Source: Lyophyllum atratum (lineage: Eukaryota > Basidiomycota > Agaricomycetes > Agaricales > Lyophyllaceae). Taken from it: a stretch of DNA of 64,000 nucleotides. This document shows positions 49,746-61,541 of this stretch, piece after piece (the first letter of the stretch is position 1; each line of letters opens with the position of its first letter). A program made the position numbers and the translations under genes. Below the pieces are notes generated by a model, which was not told the origin of the DNA, ran no database searches, and saw only the letters and a program-made list of their open reading frames with translations. The stretch covers positions 1,550,001 to 1,614,000 of the forward strand of contig JACGCN010000006.1 in assembly GCA_014905825.1 (NCBI GenBank), given 5' to 3'.

Positions 49746-49973
49746 GCTGTACTTTTATAATTATTCAGAATGCCACTACTTACTAGAGTCTAGTCAATCA
49801 GGTCTATGACGGGCAACGAGATTTGGTTGCTGTGTGACCTTGTCACGGCGTTTCATCTCCTTGATATCAAACGTCGGAATGCAGTATTTAGGGCGCCCAC
49901 CGTCGCACGTTTCTCTCAGCTGTGCTCTGCTAGTGTTGCTGCGCAATACTTAGTGACGTTAATACCCTCCACC

Positions 49974-51283
49974 ATGGCCTCCCTGTTGCGACGACCTCTC
50001 AAGTTCAGAGTCATCCTCATACCCGTGCTCGTGGTGTCGATCGGTCTACTCCATTTCATAATTTCGAACACATACCAGATCAAGAACGCTCTATCTTACG
50101 CAACAAGGCCATTGTGGGATGCTGCCAATGGTCCCAAGGAAATTATACCTCATTACTATGCCGAGGGAATGCGCATGGACTCGCATGCTTGCCAGCTCCA
50201 TGGCTGGAATGAACGGGAAGGGAAGGAGAACATAAAGGTTATGGACGCCATTCTCATGAGCAGCGAGCTCGACCTGCTAGAAGTCCGCATGAACGAGCTA
50301 GACTCCGTCGTCGATAATTTCCTCATCATCGAATCCAATGCAACATTCACAGGGCTGCCCAAGGACACGTACTTTGCTAATAACCGGGAAAGGTTCTCCA
50401 AGTTTGATAAGAAGATAGTGTACGAACTGTAAGTACCTTCTCACCCCGTATCTTCTTATACTAATGGTAGCATTAGTCTGCCGGGGTATCCGCTTAGGCT
50501 AGGACAGTCTGCTTGGGACGTGGAGGCATCTACGCGCGACGCCATGACCTCACTGCTCCACAGACACATCAGAGCGCTCCCATCCGATACTCCTAGCCTT
50601 GTCATAATGTCCGACGTCGACGAGATCCCCTCCAAACATTCAATCGACCTTCTCAAAACCTGTGATTTCGGTGACTCCCTTCATCTGCAGCTACGGAATT
50701 TTCTGTATAGGTGAGCTTGACGTCTGCCGTCATGACTTCGTCTAACAAGGAATTCGTCATTCCAGCTTCGAATGGCAGTTAGATATGTCCAGCTGGCGCG
50801 CTAGTGTGCGCCTCTGGCGCCCCAACCTCTATTATTCACATGCAAAGAGCGGCGATCGTATGCTGGCAGATTCGGGTTGGCACTGCAGTTACTGCTTCAG
50901 GACTATTCCGGAATACATTGTCAAAATGGAGGGGTTTTCGCATTCGGACCGCATCGGCGGAAACAAGAAACTTCTCGACCCGCAGAGAATACAAGATACC
51001 ATTTGCCGTGGCAAAGACATTTTTGGGATGTTGCCAGAAGCATACAGTGTACGTACCCGCGAAATCCTCTGAAGAAGTCAATTGAAGTGATAAAACCTCT
51101 TAGTACAAGGATCTTCTGTCGCAGATGAGTCTAGATCCGTAAGATTGACCCTCGAGACTGTGTACGGTCTCGCTAACATGATGTTCTAGATTGACTTCTG
51201 CGGTTGGCCTACCCCGGTTCTTAATCGATAATGCGCAAAAGTTCCGTTTCCTGTTGCCTGGAGGGTGTCAACGAGAAAGTTGA
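49974..51283 (+). CDS. Glycosyltransferase family 17 (GnT-III-like) type II membrane protein
   Basis: Exons 49974-50428, 50477-50710, 50766-51048, 51104-51138 and 51190-51283 join in phase to 366 residues. A single N-terminal anchor helix ([19 protein letters not shown]) gives type II Golgi topology. GT17 blocks follow: [46 protein letters not shown] (DxD-type motif), [37 protein letters not shown], and the C-terminal [15 protein letters not shown] with FRFLLPGGC. Family 17 includes the bisecting N-acetylglucosaminyltransferase of animals. The fungal acceptor is not established, so the sugar transferred is uncertain. The stop is TGA 51281-51283. A shorter reading that stops at 51142 would lose the conserved C-terminus. 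Confidence 0.92.
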
Positions 51284-51685
51284 TGCCCATGACCATGAAC
51301 ATAGGGTTTCTTGAATTTGCGCCCAGCAAAGGATATTTGGCCATACCAGCAGCCGTATCTGCACGAACAAGCAAGTGGTCGCGGACCTGTCACGTCCAGT
51401 GGTGACCGGACAGCTTGATCCCACGAGCACTTCGTGGGGGGAGTATCGTAAATACTATCCATCCTGTCCTTGATGATCATACGAGTGTTCATCGAACCTC
51501 ATGATTTGGTTTAAATGGATGATAACTTGTGTACAGTAGTGAATACACGACTTGCAGCAATGCGCCAGACCTGTTGAGGTTCTGATGCTGAGGGTGACGG
51601 AGGTGGTTACGACGCGATGGGGTGATCAGATGTGAATCCTTGGACAGTCAGCGTTTATATATAAAACGCAACCAGTGCTGCAACA
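51284..51685. other. Intergenic region
   Basis: A 402-bp region between the GT17 stop and the foldback element. Minus-strand frames here lack recognisable products. I see no gene. Confidence 0.4.
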
Positions 51686-51937
51686 CACACCGGGAAGTTG
51701 GGAATTTAGGGTCAACTCAAATCTGTACCCAAATTACGAGTTTGTATCCAAGTTTTGTAATGACCGAAACTATCAATTCACGTTGTCCTCAAACTATGAA
51801 CGGAAGCGATCCGATTGGCTGGTTCAAAATTTGAGGCGAACCCAAAGTGATAGTTTTGAGCATTACAAAATTTGGACACAAACTATTCCTTCAGGTATAC
51901 ATTTGCGCTGAGGCTAAATTCCCAACTTTCCGGTGTG
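51686..51937. mobile_element. 252-bp foldback MITE
   Basis: Terminal inverted repeats of 24 bp (51686-51709 and 51914-51937, one mismatch) read CACACCGGGAAGTTGGGAAT onward. A second inverted pair inside (about 51738-51775 with 51848-51884) makes most of the element an imperfect palindrome. ACA on both sides may be a 3-bp target duplication, which is too short to be sure. It has no coding capacity. It ends 99 bp before the chitinase start codon. Confidence 0.8.
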
Positions 51938-52036
51938 ACACTGTTTCCCTTTCGCAATAATATCGTACCGCTTCGGGCGAGTCGATGCCCGCGACTCCTA
52001 ATACACAAACGTCCCTTACCTGCTATTTTCTCCACA

Positions 52037-53702
52037 ATGCTTTCATATCTTGGGTGTTTTTTGTCTTTGAGCCCCGTATTCGTCGCTGGTTTCGACTTTC
52101 CAGATCACCTAGAATCCAGAGCCATCGTGAACGCGTCTTCCCTCGGTGGCTCCTTGGTCTCTGCTGCTTGGTACGCTGGTTGGCATGTTACCGACCAACC
52201 TTTGTCGGCGGTTAGCTGGTCGAAATACACTGTGATAAATTATGCATTTGCGTAGGTACCAATTATAGTCTTCTTTCAATCCCTGCTCAATATGTTATAC
52301 AGTTTAACCACCCCGGACCCGAGTTTAATATCTATCGTAGACTCAGATCAGATCCTATTACCTCAATTTGTGACTGCTGCCCACAAGCATGTGAGTCCGA
52401 CGCCTGCATTAGCATGCATCTGAAGTTAAACATCGGTAGAATGTGAAAGCGAGCTTGTCCATAGGCGGATGGACCGGATCGAGATGGTTCTCTACCAACG
52501 TTGGCTCACCCCGAAACCGGACCGCGTTTGTGAAGTCTGTCACAGGACTGGTTAAAAAGTACAAGCTGGATGGTGTTGACTTCGAGTATGTGCTTCATAT
52601 CTCCTGGAAATCCTTGCCTAACACACGCAGCTGGGAATACCCTGGGGTCCAGGGAACTGGGTGTAACGCCGTCAACTTGAATGATACAGCCAATTTCCTT
52701 TCTTTTCTCCAAGAGCTGCGTCAAAGTCTCGGTCCTGAAGTGATACTCTCCGCCGCAACAGATATCAAACCATTCCCCAGTCCATCTGGTACTCCTTTCC
52801 CAGACACCTCAAGATTCGGCGACATCCTCGACTATATCGTCATAATGAACTATGACATCAAGTCAACTCCATCAGCAGGTGCGGGTCCGAATTCCCCACT
52901 GGATGATAATTGCGCACCTTCTAGCAACCAGCAGGGCTCAGCTCAGTCGGCCCTGATAGCATGGACAGCTGCTGGTATGCCTAAAAATCGCATTGTGCTC
53001 GGTGTCCCGATGTATGGCCGTTCATATCGTGTTGCTAGAGCCACGGCTTTCTCAGATGACTCAAAGACAACCCTTGCCTCTTTCCCTCCGTATGATATCG
53101 ATAACAAACCAACGGGAGATCCTTGGAATGTTGAGGGGGGTTTGGATGTCTGTGGAGTTTACCAAGCTCCTGGAGGATCGTACGCCTTCTGGAGCCTGGT
53201 GGACGGTGGTTTCTTGAATGCAGATGGGTCGGCGAGAACGGGCATTATATATCGCTACGACGAATGCAGCGAGACTGTAAGCACTTCCCTATTTTACTGA
53301 TTTATGGTGCTCACTTTGCAATGTTAGCCTTACGTCTATGACCCAAAGTCAGAGATAATGGTCGCATACGACAACGCGCAATCATTTGCCGCCAAAGGCG
53401 ACTTTATCAAGTCCAATGGTCTCAGAGGTTTTGCTGTGTGGGAAGCCGCTGGGGATTTTAACGACCTCTTGGCAAACGCAATATGTAGGTTTGATACTTC
53501 AGTGACCCGATTTACGACGTTGAAAGTATCGCTGGCAGTGAATGCGACCGTCAATGGTGCTACACGAACCACCAAGGCCACCCATCAACCTTCAGCGTCA
53601 GCATCATCGTCATCATCTGCTTCCAGCATGTTCTCGTTGCCTTTGAAGCCCTGGATACTGGCTTTCGGGCTGTACTACCTCGTCCGTTGGCATCCTGTTT
53701 GA
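52037..53702 (+). CDS. GH18 chitinase with possible C-terminal membrane anchor
   Basis: Hydrolyses chitin, probably in wall remodelling or nutrition. Exons 52037-52251, 52303-52390, 52440-52585, 52631-53276 and 53328-53702 give 489 residues. A signal peptide (MLSYLGCFLSLSPVFVAGF) comes first. The catalytic DxxDxDxE motif reads DGVDFDWEYP across the third intron. Other GH18 features are KASLSIGGWTGS, DYIVIMNYDI, KNRIVLGVPMYGRSY and GFAVWEAAGDF. After residue about 455 there is a Ser-rich linker and a hydrophobic tail (KPWILAFGLYYLVRW) that could be a GPI signal or membrane anchor. No chitin-binding domain was recognised. The MITE upstream sits in its promoter region. Confidence 0.94.
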
Positions 53703-54733
53703 CTAGTCCTTGTGCCTCTAGTGTTCTCGGCCTTGGATTTCTCCATCTTACCGTAGGAGTGGCATGCGGTCCGGTCGAACATTGATAATTCTCGGTATAA
53801 AAGCCTCGGAGCCTTTCAATAGTCAAGGCTCAAGCTTGCAAGCTTCAAGCTTCAAGTGCCAGCTGATGTCGCATGGTCGGAGTGAGATCTTCAACGGGGT
53901 TACTCCTAAACCTCCGGTGGGCATATGGTCCGTCATAATTCGATCCCGGCGTTTAAACCCTTGGTTTATAATTGGATCCCAGTGTAACCCTACTCATTAT
54001 AATGAAAAAGTTGTTGCTCCGAGTATCTCAACACTAAGGCCTTACTGATACTCTTAGTCTCCGTCAGCGTAGATCAGGTCCTAGTCAAGTGGTTTGTGTA
54101 CTGACGTGGTCACTACGCACAAAATACAGCCTAATTCAAGGCCAGGCGTTTACCTCGCGCAGCAGTACACTTGTGACATCGTGTTTCAATGGCATTCTCA
54201 GCAACAGGATGCAATGTGGTAAGCTCGTTGAGACTCAGAAAACGCGTTTTCCTCGTTGTAGACTGGCCCAGGTCAAGTTCTTGCGCAGGATTCATGTCAA
54301 GAACCTACAGTTTCCCATCCGGTGTTTCCGCACCTCTTCGCCTTTTTCAGCTCGAAGGGTTCACATCGTCTTGGGTTACGCCGCTGGGACTTTCGCAAGC
54401 TAACCGGCCTCGTTGTAGACAAAGTTCTCTGCATCCCAAAACGGCATGTTCCGATCTTGTCAGTACACGCCCTTTCAACCTTCCTGATCCAGGTCTCCCT
54501 TTGTTCCATCCTGTCCTCCAGGAGTTGCGAAAATGATTGGCCCCTAGAACTATCTGTCTGTTTGAGGCAAGCACGGCATCTCTGTCTTGCCTCGCCCCTT
54601 CCTCGAAAGGTCGATATAAAAATGGACATACTAAATATCTGCCATCACCCACGAAACCCTCACGACCGCTGTACGCTCAATTTACTTAAATTTTTTCCCT
54701 ATCTCTAAACATGTAGATTCAATCTGTACACAG
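53703..54733. other. Intergenic region, AT/GC mixed, no confident gene
   Basis: 1.0 kb without a recognised product. A cluster of overlapping AAGCTT/CTTGAAG palindromic words lies at 53827-53858. Overlapping frames on both strands at 54190-54700 cancel each other as evidence. Confidence 0.4.
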
Positions 54734-54940
54734 ATGAGTTCCGATTCACCGCCACTGCACAGTCCCCGAAAGCAGCATTCACAACGTCCGCCAAGTCCCG
54801 TCCCCTCTCCCGCACAGGCAATTGCTGATGCTTGGAAACGTGAATCAGCGGAGAGCCAGGAAACGTGGAGGCGAATCGACGCCAACGTCCGCGCGCGATA
54901 CGGAGTGAATCCCCGGCATGACCCAAAATCAAAGATGTAG
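54734..54940 (+). CDS. Possible small protein, 68 residues
   Basis: An ATG-to-TAG frame reading MSSDSPPLHSPRKQHSQRPP, then SPAQAIADAWKRESAESQET and WRRIDANVRARYGVNP. The Pro/Ser opening followed by an amphipathic helix looks more protein-like than the neighbouring frames. No family was recognised. It is convergent to the zinc-finger gene (stop at 55202). It could be a genuine small gene or chance. Confidence 0.35.
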   Translation: MSSDSPPLHSPRKQHSQRPPSPVPSPAQAIADAWKRESAESQETWRRIDANVRARYGVNPRHDPKSKM

Positions 54941-55201
54941 CGCTGCTAAATCCAAGGGTGAGCAACATCAGACTTCCTGAATGTTATCGAAACGACAGTC
55001 AGATCCGTGCCGACGCAGGCTTTTAGCAATGCCATCGTCGTTTCGTGCATAAGGAATCGACTCCTCCTTCGCGGCATGCCCGGTGGAGCAAAACACTTGA
55101 CGGACTGCGACTGGTGATGTATTTATTAGCTCAAAATTGTTGTAATAAATAGAAAAGAACCGGATACACGCACACATTGCAATTCAAAACAATATGTATG
55201 C

Positions 55202-57274
55202 CTACAGCGATTGCTCAACATCGGGAAGACCTTCGCTGTCATCGTAGCCATCGTCTAATTCTTCCTCTTCTTCTTCCTCCTCCTCCTCTAGTGCAGCTTC
55301 CGCTTCGGCCTGCGCTTGGGCAGCGGACGCTGCACTAGCAATGGCTTCCTCGAGCATTTTTGTTTGCTCGTCAGATAGACCGTACATGGATAACGATGGT
55401 ATCTGTACCATAGACATCTCGCTGCGATCCGCCAGACCCGTACTTATATCCAATGCTTGGTTGTCAGATACCAGGCTATCAAACACGCTCTGGTCAAGAG
55501 CTGCGTGAGACATATCAACACTGGCAGCCCCTGGCATCCCCATCTTAGGTGGCATGCTTTGGAGTTGCGCGCGGGCGATGACACTTGCCAGCGTAGCCTG
55601 GCCTGCTGTAGGATCTACCGGAGGCGAAATAGGCTGTCCAACAGAAGTTCCCAAGGCGCCCCCGACATGGGTTTGTAGCAGTCCGTGCAAGCTTAGAACG
55701 GATGACTGTATTGCGGCGACAGTATCCGGTTGAACCTCCCCTTCTTCCATACGAGAAGGGTCATGGTACCCATGGGGCGGTGGAGGTTGTGCAACGACTG
55801 CATCCGCTTGAGCCGTAGCGATGCCGCTCCATAACTTTGCTCTTCGTTCCTCTCTCATGGATTCTTCACCTTCTTCACCGTCAAGTTCCACTTCTACCAC
55901 TTCGGCAGTTACGCATGCTTCGCTCCTAGGCCCTCGAGTTTTGCTGCCGGTTTTATGCCGTTTAATCGCATCCCGTCGTGAAAAGACTTTGAGACATCCG
56001 CCACATTTCCATGCTTTCTTTTCATGTAACTTGAAATGTCGTTTGAGATCGTGATTCCGTGCAAAAGATGCGGGACACATGTTACAGCGGAAAGGACGGT
56101 GAACGGCATGGATACGTTGATGCGCACGGAGGCTGTATAAGCGCGAAAAAGTCTTCTTGCAGCCAGCAACGAGACAGGGATAGACAGCTGTTCCAATGTC
56201 CGTCGAAGAAGGTGTAGGCTGGACAGAAAGCCAGGGATAAGCAGGGTTTGGAGGAAAAGGAGTAGGTTGATGGGATTCTGGAGGTTGCCCAATTTGAATG
56301 CCACTAAGGACGCCGATGACCTGGATAAGGCCGCCGATTTCTTGAAGAGCGTGCATGTCGCGTCCGCCGCTCGCCGAAGACGTTACAGCAAAAAGGAAAA
56401 CTTGGTGCAGTTGTAATCGGATGGAGGAGATAAGAGATGGTTCGAGAGGCTGGGAAGGTGAAGATGCCAAGGTCTGAGTGATCACCCGCACAGCTTCGTG
56501 AATTCGAGACCGTAGGTCAGATTCTGCAATATAGGGGCGCTTGAATATACGAGCATCGTGTTGACTAATGCCTTCGTCCGCTTCCTCGCGTTTCCGCTTG
56601 CCCTTATCTAGTTGAATTGAAGAGGCGTTGGAGTGGCGCAAGTTGCCAAAGAGAACATCTGACCTGGCCAGCGACACCAGAACAGGACTTAGAGCCAAGG
56701 CAGTGGCCTTGAAAACACTCCCCGAGGCAACAAGCCGCTTTAGGGTCTCCAAGACATTGTCACCGTTGGAATTTGGTATGATAGCAGATGCGAGAGCAGA
56801 GCGAGCGGGGGCGTCATTCTCGACAACAGCAAGGATGGCTTTCATTGTAATGATCGCAGCTTCGCCCTTCCGCGACGAGATAGGGCTGGACGTAACCGAT
56901 GAAGTGGTATCTGGTTGTACAACAGGAGGAACGGCCGGGTCAGGAAAAGCAGGCGCAACATTGGCAACTTGGTCGGCATTTGCTTTGCTGATGTCTGCCC
57001 ACAATTCTTCGCCCAAGCGCCGTGCGATTTCCTCAGCCTCTGCATCGATATCTTCGTCGTCTCCCTCATCATCGTATTCATCATCCTCCCAATCATCATC
57101 CTCCTGTTCGACGGGTTGACTGAGAAGATGCAAGGGCTCTGGCTGGAGTTCAGCCATATGACAACCGTGTTGAACGGAGTCAAAAATTGTTGACATCGGC
57201 AGCACCGCCACAGACTTGCGGAGAAATATGCTTCTTATCTTATCTGCGGCATTTGCACAAGTTTGGCTGTTCAT
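55202..57274 (-). CDS. C2H2 zinc-finger protein, probable transcription factor
   Basis: An intronless frame of up to 690 residues. Three zinc fingers lie in the middle: CLVAGCKKTFSRLYSLRAHQ with following RIH, CNMCPASFARNHDLKRHFKL with H, and a third beginning CGGCLKVFSRRDAIKRH that lacks a normally spaced second His. A conserved-looking linker (GSKTRGPRSEAC) follows. The N-terminus is very acidic (about 57035-57120) and the C-terminus has Glu-rich runs (55262-55290). Possible starts are 57274, 57196 and 57157; the last gives MAELQPEPLHLL and is plausible. The gene is divergent from the carrier gene, whose ATG is 81 bp away from the longest start. Targets are unknown. Confidence 0.88.
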   Translation of the reverse strand: MNSQTCANAADKIRSIFLRKSVAVLPMSTIFDSVQHGCHMAELQPEPLHLLSQPVEQEDDDWEDDEYDDEGDDEDIDAEAEEIARRLGEELWADISKANADQVANVAPAFPDPAVPPVVQPDTTSSVTSSPISSRKGEAAIITMKAILAVVENDAPARSALASAIIPNSNGDNVLETLKRLVASGSVFKATALALSPVLVSLARSDVLFGNLRHSNASSIQLDKGKRKREEADEGISQHDARIFKRPYIAESDLRSRIHEAVRVITQTLASSPSQPLEPSLISSIRLQLHQVFLFAVTSSASGGRDMHALQEIGGLIQVIGVLSGIQIGQPPESHQPTPFPPNPAYPWLSVQPTPSSTDIGTAVYPCLVAGCKKTFSRLYSLRAHQRIHAVHRPFRCNMCPASFARNHDLKRHFKLHEKKAWKCGGCLKVFSRRDAIKRHKTGSKTRGPRSEACVTAEVVEVELDGEEGEESMREERRAKLWSGIATAQADAVVAQPPPPHGYHDPSRMEEGEVQPDTVAAIQSSVLSLHGLLQTHVGGALGTSVGQPISPPVDPTAGQATLASVIARAQLQSMPPKMGMPGAASVDMSHAALDQSVFDSLVSDNQALDISTGLADRSEMSMVQIPSLSMYGLSDEQTKMLEEAIASAASAAQAQAEAEAALEEEEEEEEEELDDGYDDSEGLPDVEQSL

Positions 57275-57355
57275 TTTTGCTATCCGTATAACGATGACCC
57301 TCGAACGGTTCAGAAGCTGTAGTTTCCTTTTTCCCTCCTCTATACTTGGCGGTTG

Positions 57356-58562
57356 ATGTCGAAGACGGTGAAAGATTTGACGGCTGGCACCGCTGGGGGG
57401 GTTGCTCAGGTGTGTTGCCTCCGTTCGCTCAATACAAAGTGACTCATGCAGTTGGACGCCACCTAGGTCCTCGTGGGGCAGCCATTTGACATCGTTAAAG
57501 TGGTAAGTTGTACGACCGTCGAATGATCTAGATACAACCTACGCAACTACTTCCAGCGAATGCAAACTGCTCCCAAAGGCACATATAAGGGTATGATGGA
57601 CTGTGCAAAAGGCATACTCAGGAACGAAGGACCTCTGGCATTTTACAAAGTAGTTCGATTTATGCTCCGCGGAGTCAGATGAACTAATACTCTCTTAGGG
57701 AACACTAACACCATTACTTGGGATTGGTGTCTGTGTCTCTATCCAGTTCGGCGCACTTGAGTGGACGAAACGGTATTTTGCCAATCAGAACAGACTAAAT
57801 AAGAAGGATGGTCCAGATGGCAGCATCCTTACTAGCGGTCAGCTTTTTGCAGCCGGTGTTTTCGCGGGACTGGCGAACGGTGTCGTCTCCGGGCCAGTGG
57901 AACATATCCGTATTCGTGAGTCTGAACAAGCTGACGTCTGGCCAGAATATTGATGTTACATGTTAGGATTGCAAACACAGTCGAACACAAATCCCACGTA
58001 TAAAGGTCCCTGGGATGCCATTAAGAAAATATATTCTGGGTATGGCATCGCCGGTCTCTATAAAGGCCAGACCGTCACCTTACTTCGAGAGGCCACTGGT
58101 TACGGCATCTACTTCCTAACATACGAGAAACTGGTGCAGTGGGAAATGACCAAGAAGGGAATTCGTAGGGACCAGATTAGCCCAATGAATGCCGTATTGT
58201 ATGGCGCGACAGCGGGTTACGCAGTAAGCACACTCTCTCAGCAGCCTGTGGTCAAATTTCTAATATCTATGTTAGCTTTGGGCCGTCATATACCCCATAG
58301 ACATGATCAAGTCGAGGATGCAGACGGATGGTTTCTCCCCCTCAACTGGCCAGAAGTATACCTCAACATTAGACTGTGTCCGTAAAGTTTGGCGCACCGA
58401 AGGCATCGGCGCCTTCACCCGAGGACTGGGACCGACCCTCATCCGGTATGTGTCATCCTGCAAACCGGAGCCGAACACTTCTTATATCCCATTAGATCAC
58501 CATTTGCGAACGGCGCTACTTTCCTTGGATTCGAAATGGCTAACCGCTTGCTGAATTCGTAA
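57356..58562 (+). CDS. Mitochondrial carrier protein, Ymc1-like
   Basis: Seven exons join in phase (57356-57409, 57467-57502, 57557-57649, 57699-57915, 57967-58223, 58276-58445, 58496-58562) to give 297 residues, the usual carrier length. The three repeat signatures are QPFDIVKVRMQT, GPVEHIRIRLQT and YPIDMIKSRMQT. Between them are AFYKGTLTPLLGIGVCVSIQ, GIAGLYKGQTVTLLREATGY and GIGAFTRGLGPTLIR. The GVCVSIQFGALEWTKR segment favours the Ymc1/Ymc2 or related amino-acid/carnitine carrier group, from memory. The substrate is not proved. It acts in the inner mitochondrial membrane. The C-terminus ends in MANRLLNS. Confidence 0.94.
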
Positions 58563-58860
58563 TTAAAAGAGCCTTCATAATTAAAACAATTCCTGGCAAG
58601 ACCTAGACAAAGCCCCACCCAGAGTCGAGACCGCAAGTACCATCTATCCTGAAATTTACATGGAATTAGGAGTCAGGGTCCCCAGAAGACAGGCGACGTG
58701 GCTGACCAACATGGCGGCCAAATGCAATGGTTCCTTCGTACGACGTAATTTATAACATGGCTGATTGACAATAGATTGGAATTCGGTATTCTATTTCTCT
58801 TTCCTCAAACAAAGGCTCCAAAGGCCTAGCCAAATGCGACGGACGAATCTCGTTACACTC

Positions 58861-60276
58861 CTATTGCTCAAGAACAGGTGCAGAATCCATATACTTCCAC
58901 AGCACGCCCTCCCCATCCAGGAAGTCGACACCCTGCTTCTCAAATTTCTCCACCCACCAAATGAAAACATCTCTAATCAAAGAATCTGTGTCCGCTTCCA
59001 CCAAGTAGCCCACGGTCCTGATGACCTCGAGTTCGGGATACCGATCTGGGGTGAATGACATGAGGTGTCCTCTGGAGTTGGTGGCTTTGTCAGGGTACAG
59101 ACTCTCAGCGCGTACGCCGCGGAGACCGATACGTCGGAGGGGGTGGTTGATGTCGGGGCTGAGGGGTTGAGAAGTAGTGGGGAAGGTAAGGGTCACAAGA
59201 TTAGGGCAGAGGTTGTCCCGCAGAAAGATGTCTGGGCTGGTGTGGCTTGCAGTCCGTCGAATTTGAGACGTATCCGGTTCCGGATCGGAGTCGGCAGAGG
59301 GCGAAGGCAGGTCCACGCTAATTAGAGACGCGCCGTGGGCTTTAAGAAATTTGATGAAATGGTTAGTGGGCGCGCTGTCCGAACAGGCTTTGAGGGTGAG
59401 ATTTCGTAGAGCAGGCAGGCCAAGAGCCGTCGCAATAGCCAGGCTTCGTGGTGTGCTTGAGAGTATTAGGTCTTCGACTCGGGGAAGAGTGACAGACGAC
59501 TGGGAAACGGATTTCCCCCAATAATTGCGAAGATCTAACACATGCAAGGAACTAAATGACGCGAGGAATTCAGGGGATGCGAGAGTGGTGGTCTGAGGAA
59601 AGTTCACAGAGGAGCGGTCGTTCCAGTAGACGCCCTGGAGAGAAGGGCCGTATAGTTTCGAGATGGCATCCAGAAACTCGATTGGCAAGCGGTGGTTCCA
59701 TGTTCCGCTCAGCATACGAAGGTTTGGGCAGGCTTGAAATATAAGAAATATGGTCTGTAAAAAAGATAGGCTGCCTGCACCACGGGCATGGGTGTGAATC
59801 TCGACATGGCGCGTCCATTGTCCATAACCACCTATACTGCCCTTTCCATCGGGGCTGCAAGAGCTGCGCTGAAGAACAGCAAGGATGGCATTGGCACGTG
59901 CAGGACTTCTGATGACTAGATGATTGTAGAGAATCTGCACGGCTAGCTTCCACCAGGAGCGACAAACGAGCACAAGGAATAGTTTGGTACGCGTTGAAAG
60001 GGACGGTGTGTTGGGGCCCATCACGTTCGTGGATACGCGCTTCTGGGTAAACGGATCCAATGGCGCGATAGTAGCATGTTGATGAACGTGGGTGGCAAAG
60101 GACATGATCTCGAGCCATATTTCTTGAGGTAGTTGGGGTGGCCGGGTTTGTGGGGTGGAGGTGTTAGTTGAGAGGGAGCTATAGAAAGCGCATTAAACCA
60201 CGGGTATAGAATTTAAAAGTGTTTGCTACCAGTTGAAGGGACTGCAGTATTTCTGGAGAAGGGTGGCAGCTTGCAT
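58861..60276 (-). CDS. F-box-like protein with leucine-rich C-terminal region
   Basis: The main exon (about 60181-58861) carries the F-box core LPQEIWLEIMSFATHVHQ followed by LFLVLVCRSWWKLAVQILYN, as in mushroom F-box proteins. It continues as a repeat-like Leu-rich region (LRMLSGTW, LHVLDLRNYWG, LPALRNLTLKACSD, PNLVTLTFPTT). An in-frame ATG is missing upstream of the F-box in this exon. A 5' exon starting at ATG 60276 (MQAATLLQKYCSPFN) splices in frame over an intron that ends TTTCTATAG; this is inferred. Without it, the first ATG is 60105, inside the F-box. The expected role is a substrate adaptor of an SCF ubiquitin ligase. Large unnamed families of these exist in agaricomycetes. Confidence 0.78.
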
Positions 60277-60372
60277 GGAGAGTACAATACAGACTTCAGT
60301 TGGACTTCAAATTGTCGTTACCTTATTCTTCAGGCAGGCCAAACAGACATACACACTCCTGCTCCCAACATT

Positions 60373-61541
60373 ATGCGTGGACTGTCGCTCGGTATCCTCC
60401 TGTCCGCCCTGCCGTTGTCCCGAGCCATCGATGTCTACCTGAGTCCCCCGCCTCCCCTCCTCCGCTCCTCCCTGTCGCCCCAGCACGCCAGTGCCGCTCT
60501 CTCCCGCCACCTCGGTCTCGATGTCTTCGAGCCTCTACGCGATGCCTCCAGTCCGCAATACAACGACGAATCTTTTGTAGGAAAGGGTTCAACCAATGCG
60601 CTTCTTCTTACAATTGACGAGGAAGACGCGAAAGGTCGGTCGCTTGTACGCCCGTTTCCTGCATGATTACTCACCTCGTCGTCATCATACGCAGCCATCT
60701 TACCACCTTCAATGCGGCCTTCGTTCAAGTTGTCTGCACCCTCCTCTGCCCCTGTCGAGTCCCTTTCTTCCGTGGTATCTACCTATTTGCACCGTGCTCC
60801 CCACAGCTTCGCCTCTGTCTACGATGACGGAATGTCTCCCCAACTCGAAGATGTACAGCTGCTCTCCACGTTCTTTGAATCGGCAGAGACACCTTCATTT
60901 GCAGCCCTCGAACTGACCAAACTCTCTGAATTGCGTAAGACATACGGGTCCACGAGCGACGAATACACAAAGGCCGTGGATGACATCCGCCATTTCCTCG
61001 AGCGTGAATACGAGAACACCGACAGCCTGCATATTGCGCTTCTAACGTTCTCCACATCCACACCCCTGCTTGACAAGCGCCAGCCCCAGGCCTCGCAATC
61101 TCCCCTTCCACCCACTCATCCACCCCCCCAGGAGCCTATCGGCTCCGTGTCAACTTGCTTCGACTCTTACGAATCCTGCACAGAGTCGACGAACGGATGT
61201 TCAGGGCGGGGCAAATGTCTCGAGGCAAGGAAATCAGGCCGAACATGCTATGTTTGCGCTTGCAGTGTCACCAAGATAGGCGAGGGAGCCAGAGTGAAGA
61301 CCGTCAGATGGGTCGGGCAAGGTTGTGAGAGAAAAGACGTCAGCGGGTCAGTCTACTTACCTTGCATATCATGTCCCACTACTCACACTCAGTTTTTTAC
61401 AGCCCCTTCGTCCTCCTGACTGGCACGGCAATTGTTATGATACTCCTTGTGTTCGGCTCCATCTCCCTGCTTTCCAGCGTGGGCGACATCGAGTTACCAA
61501 GTACTCTATTGGCTACAGCTGTCCATGTAAAGAAGGATTAA
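60373..61541 (+). CDS. Vps3844-like vacuolar/ER membrane protein (DUF3844)
   Basis: Exons 60373-60634, 60695-61346 and 61403-61541 give 350 residues. A signal peptide (MRGLSLGILLSALPLSRAID) comes first, then a lumenal region. Next is a Cys-rich EGF-like module (CFDSYESCTESTNGCSGRGK, CLEARKSGRTCYVCAC, GQGCERKDVSG), one transmembrane helix (FVLLTGTAIVMILLVFGSIS) and a short tail (DIELPSTLL). This order is that of the fungal DUF3844/Vps3844 family, known as vacuolar sorting proteins, from memory. It is divergent from the F-box gene, with 96 bp between the inferred starts. Stopping at intron 2 would lose the membrane helix. Confidence 0.88.

Noticed and set aside
51104..51142. Ending the GT17 gene at the stop codon at 51140-51142
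   Set aside because: A good GTAAG donor precedes that stop, and the next exon restores the conserved family C-terminus.
54189..54708. Overlapping frames of over 100 codons on both strands
   Set aside because: Open frames on both strands over the same DNA suggest base composition rather than genes. No family was recognised.
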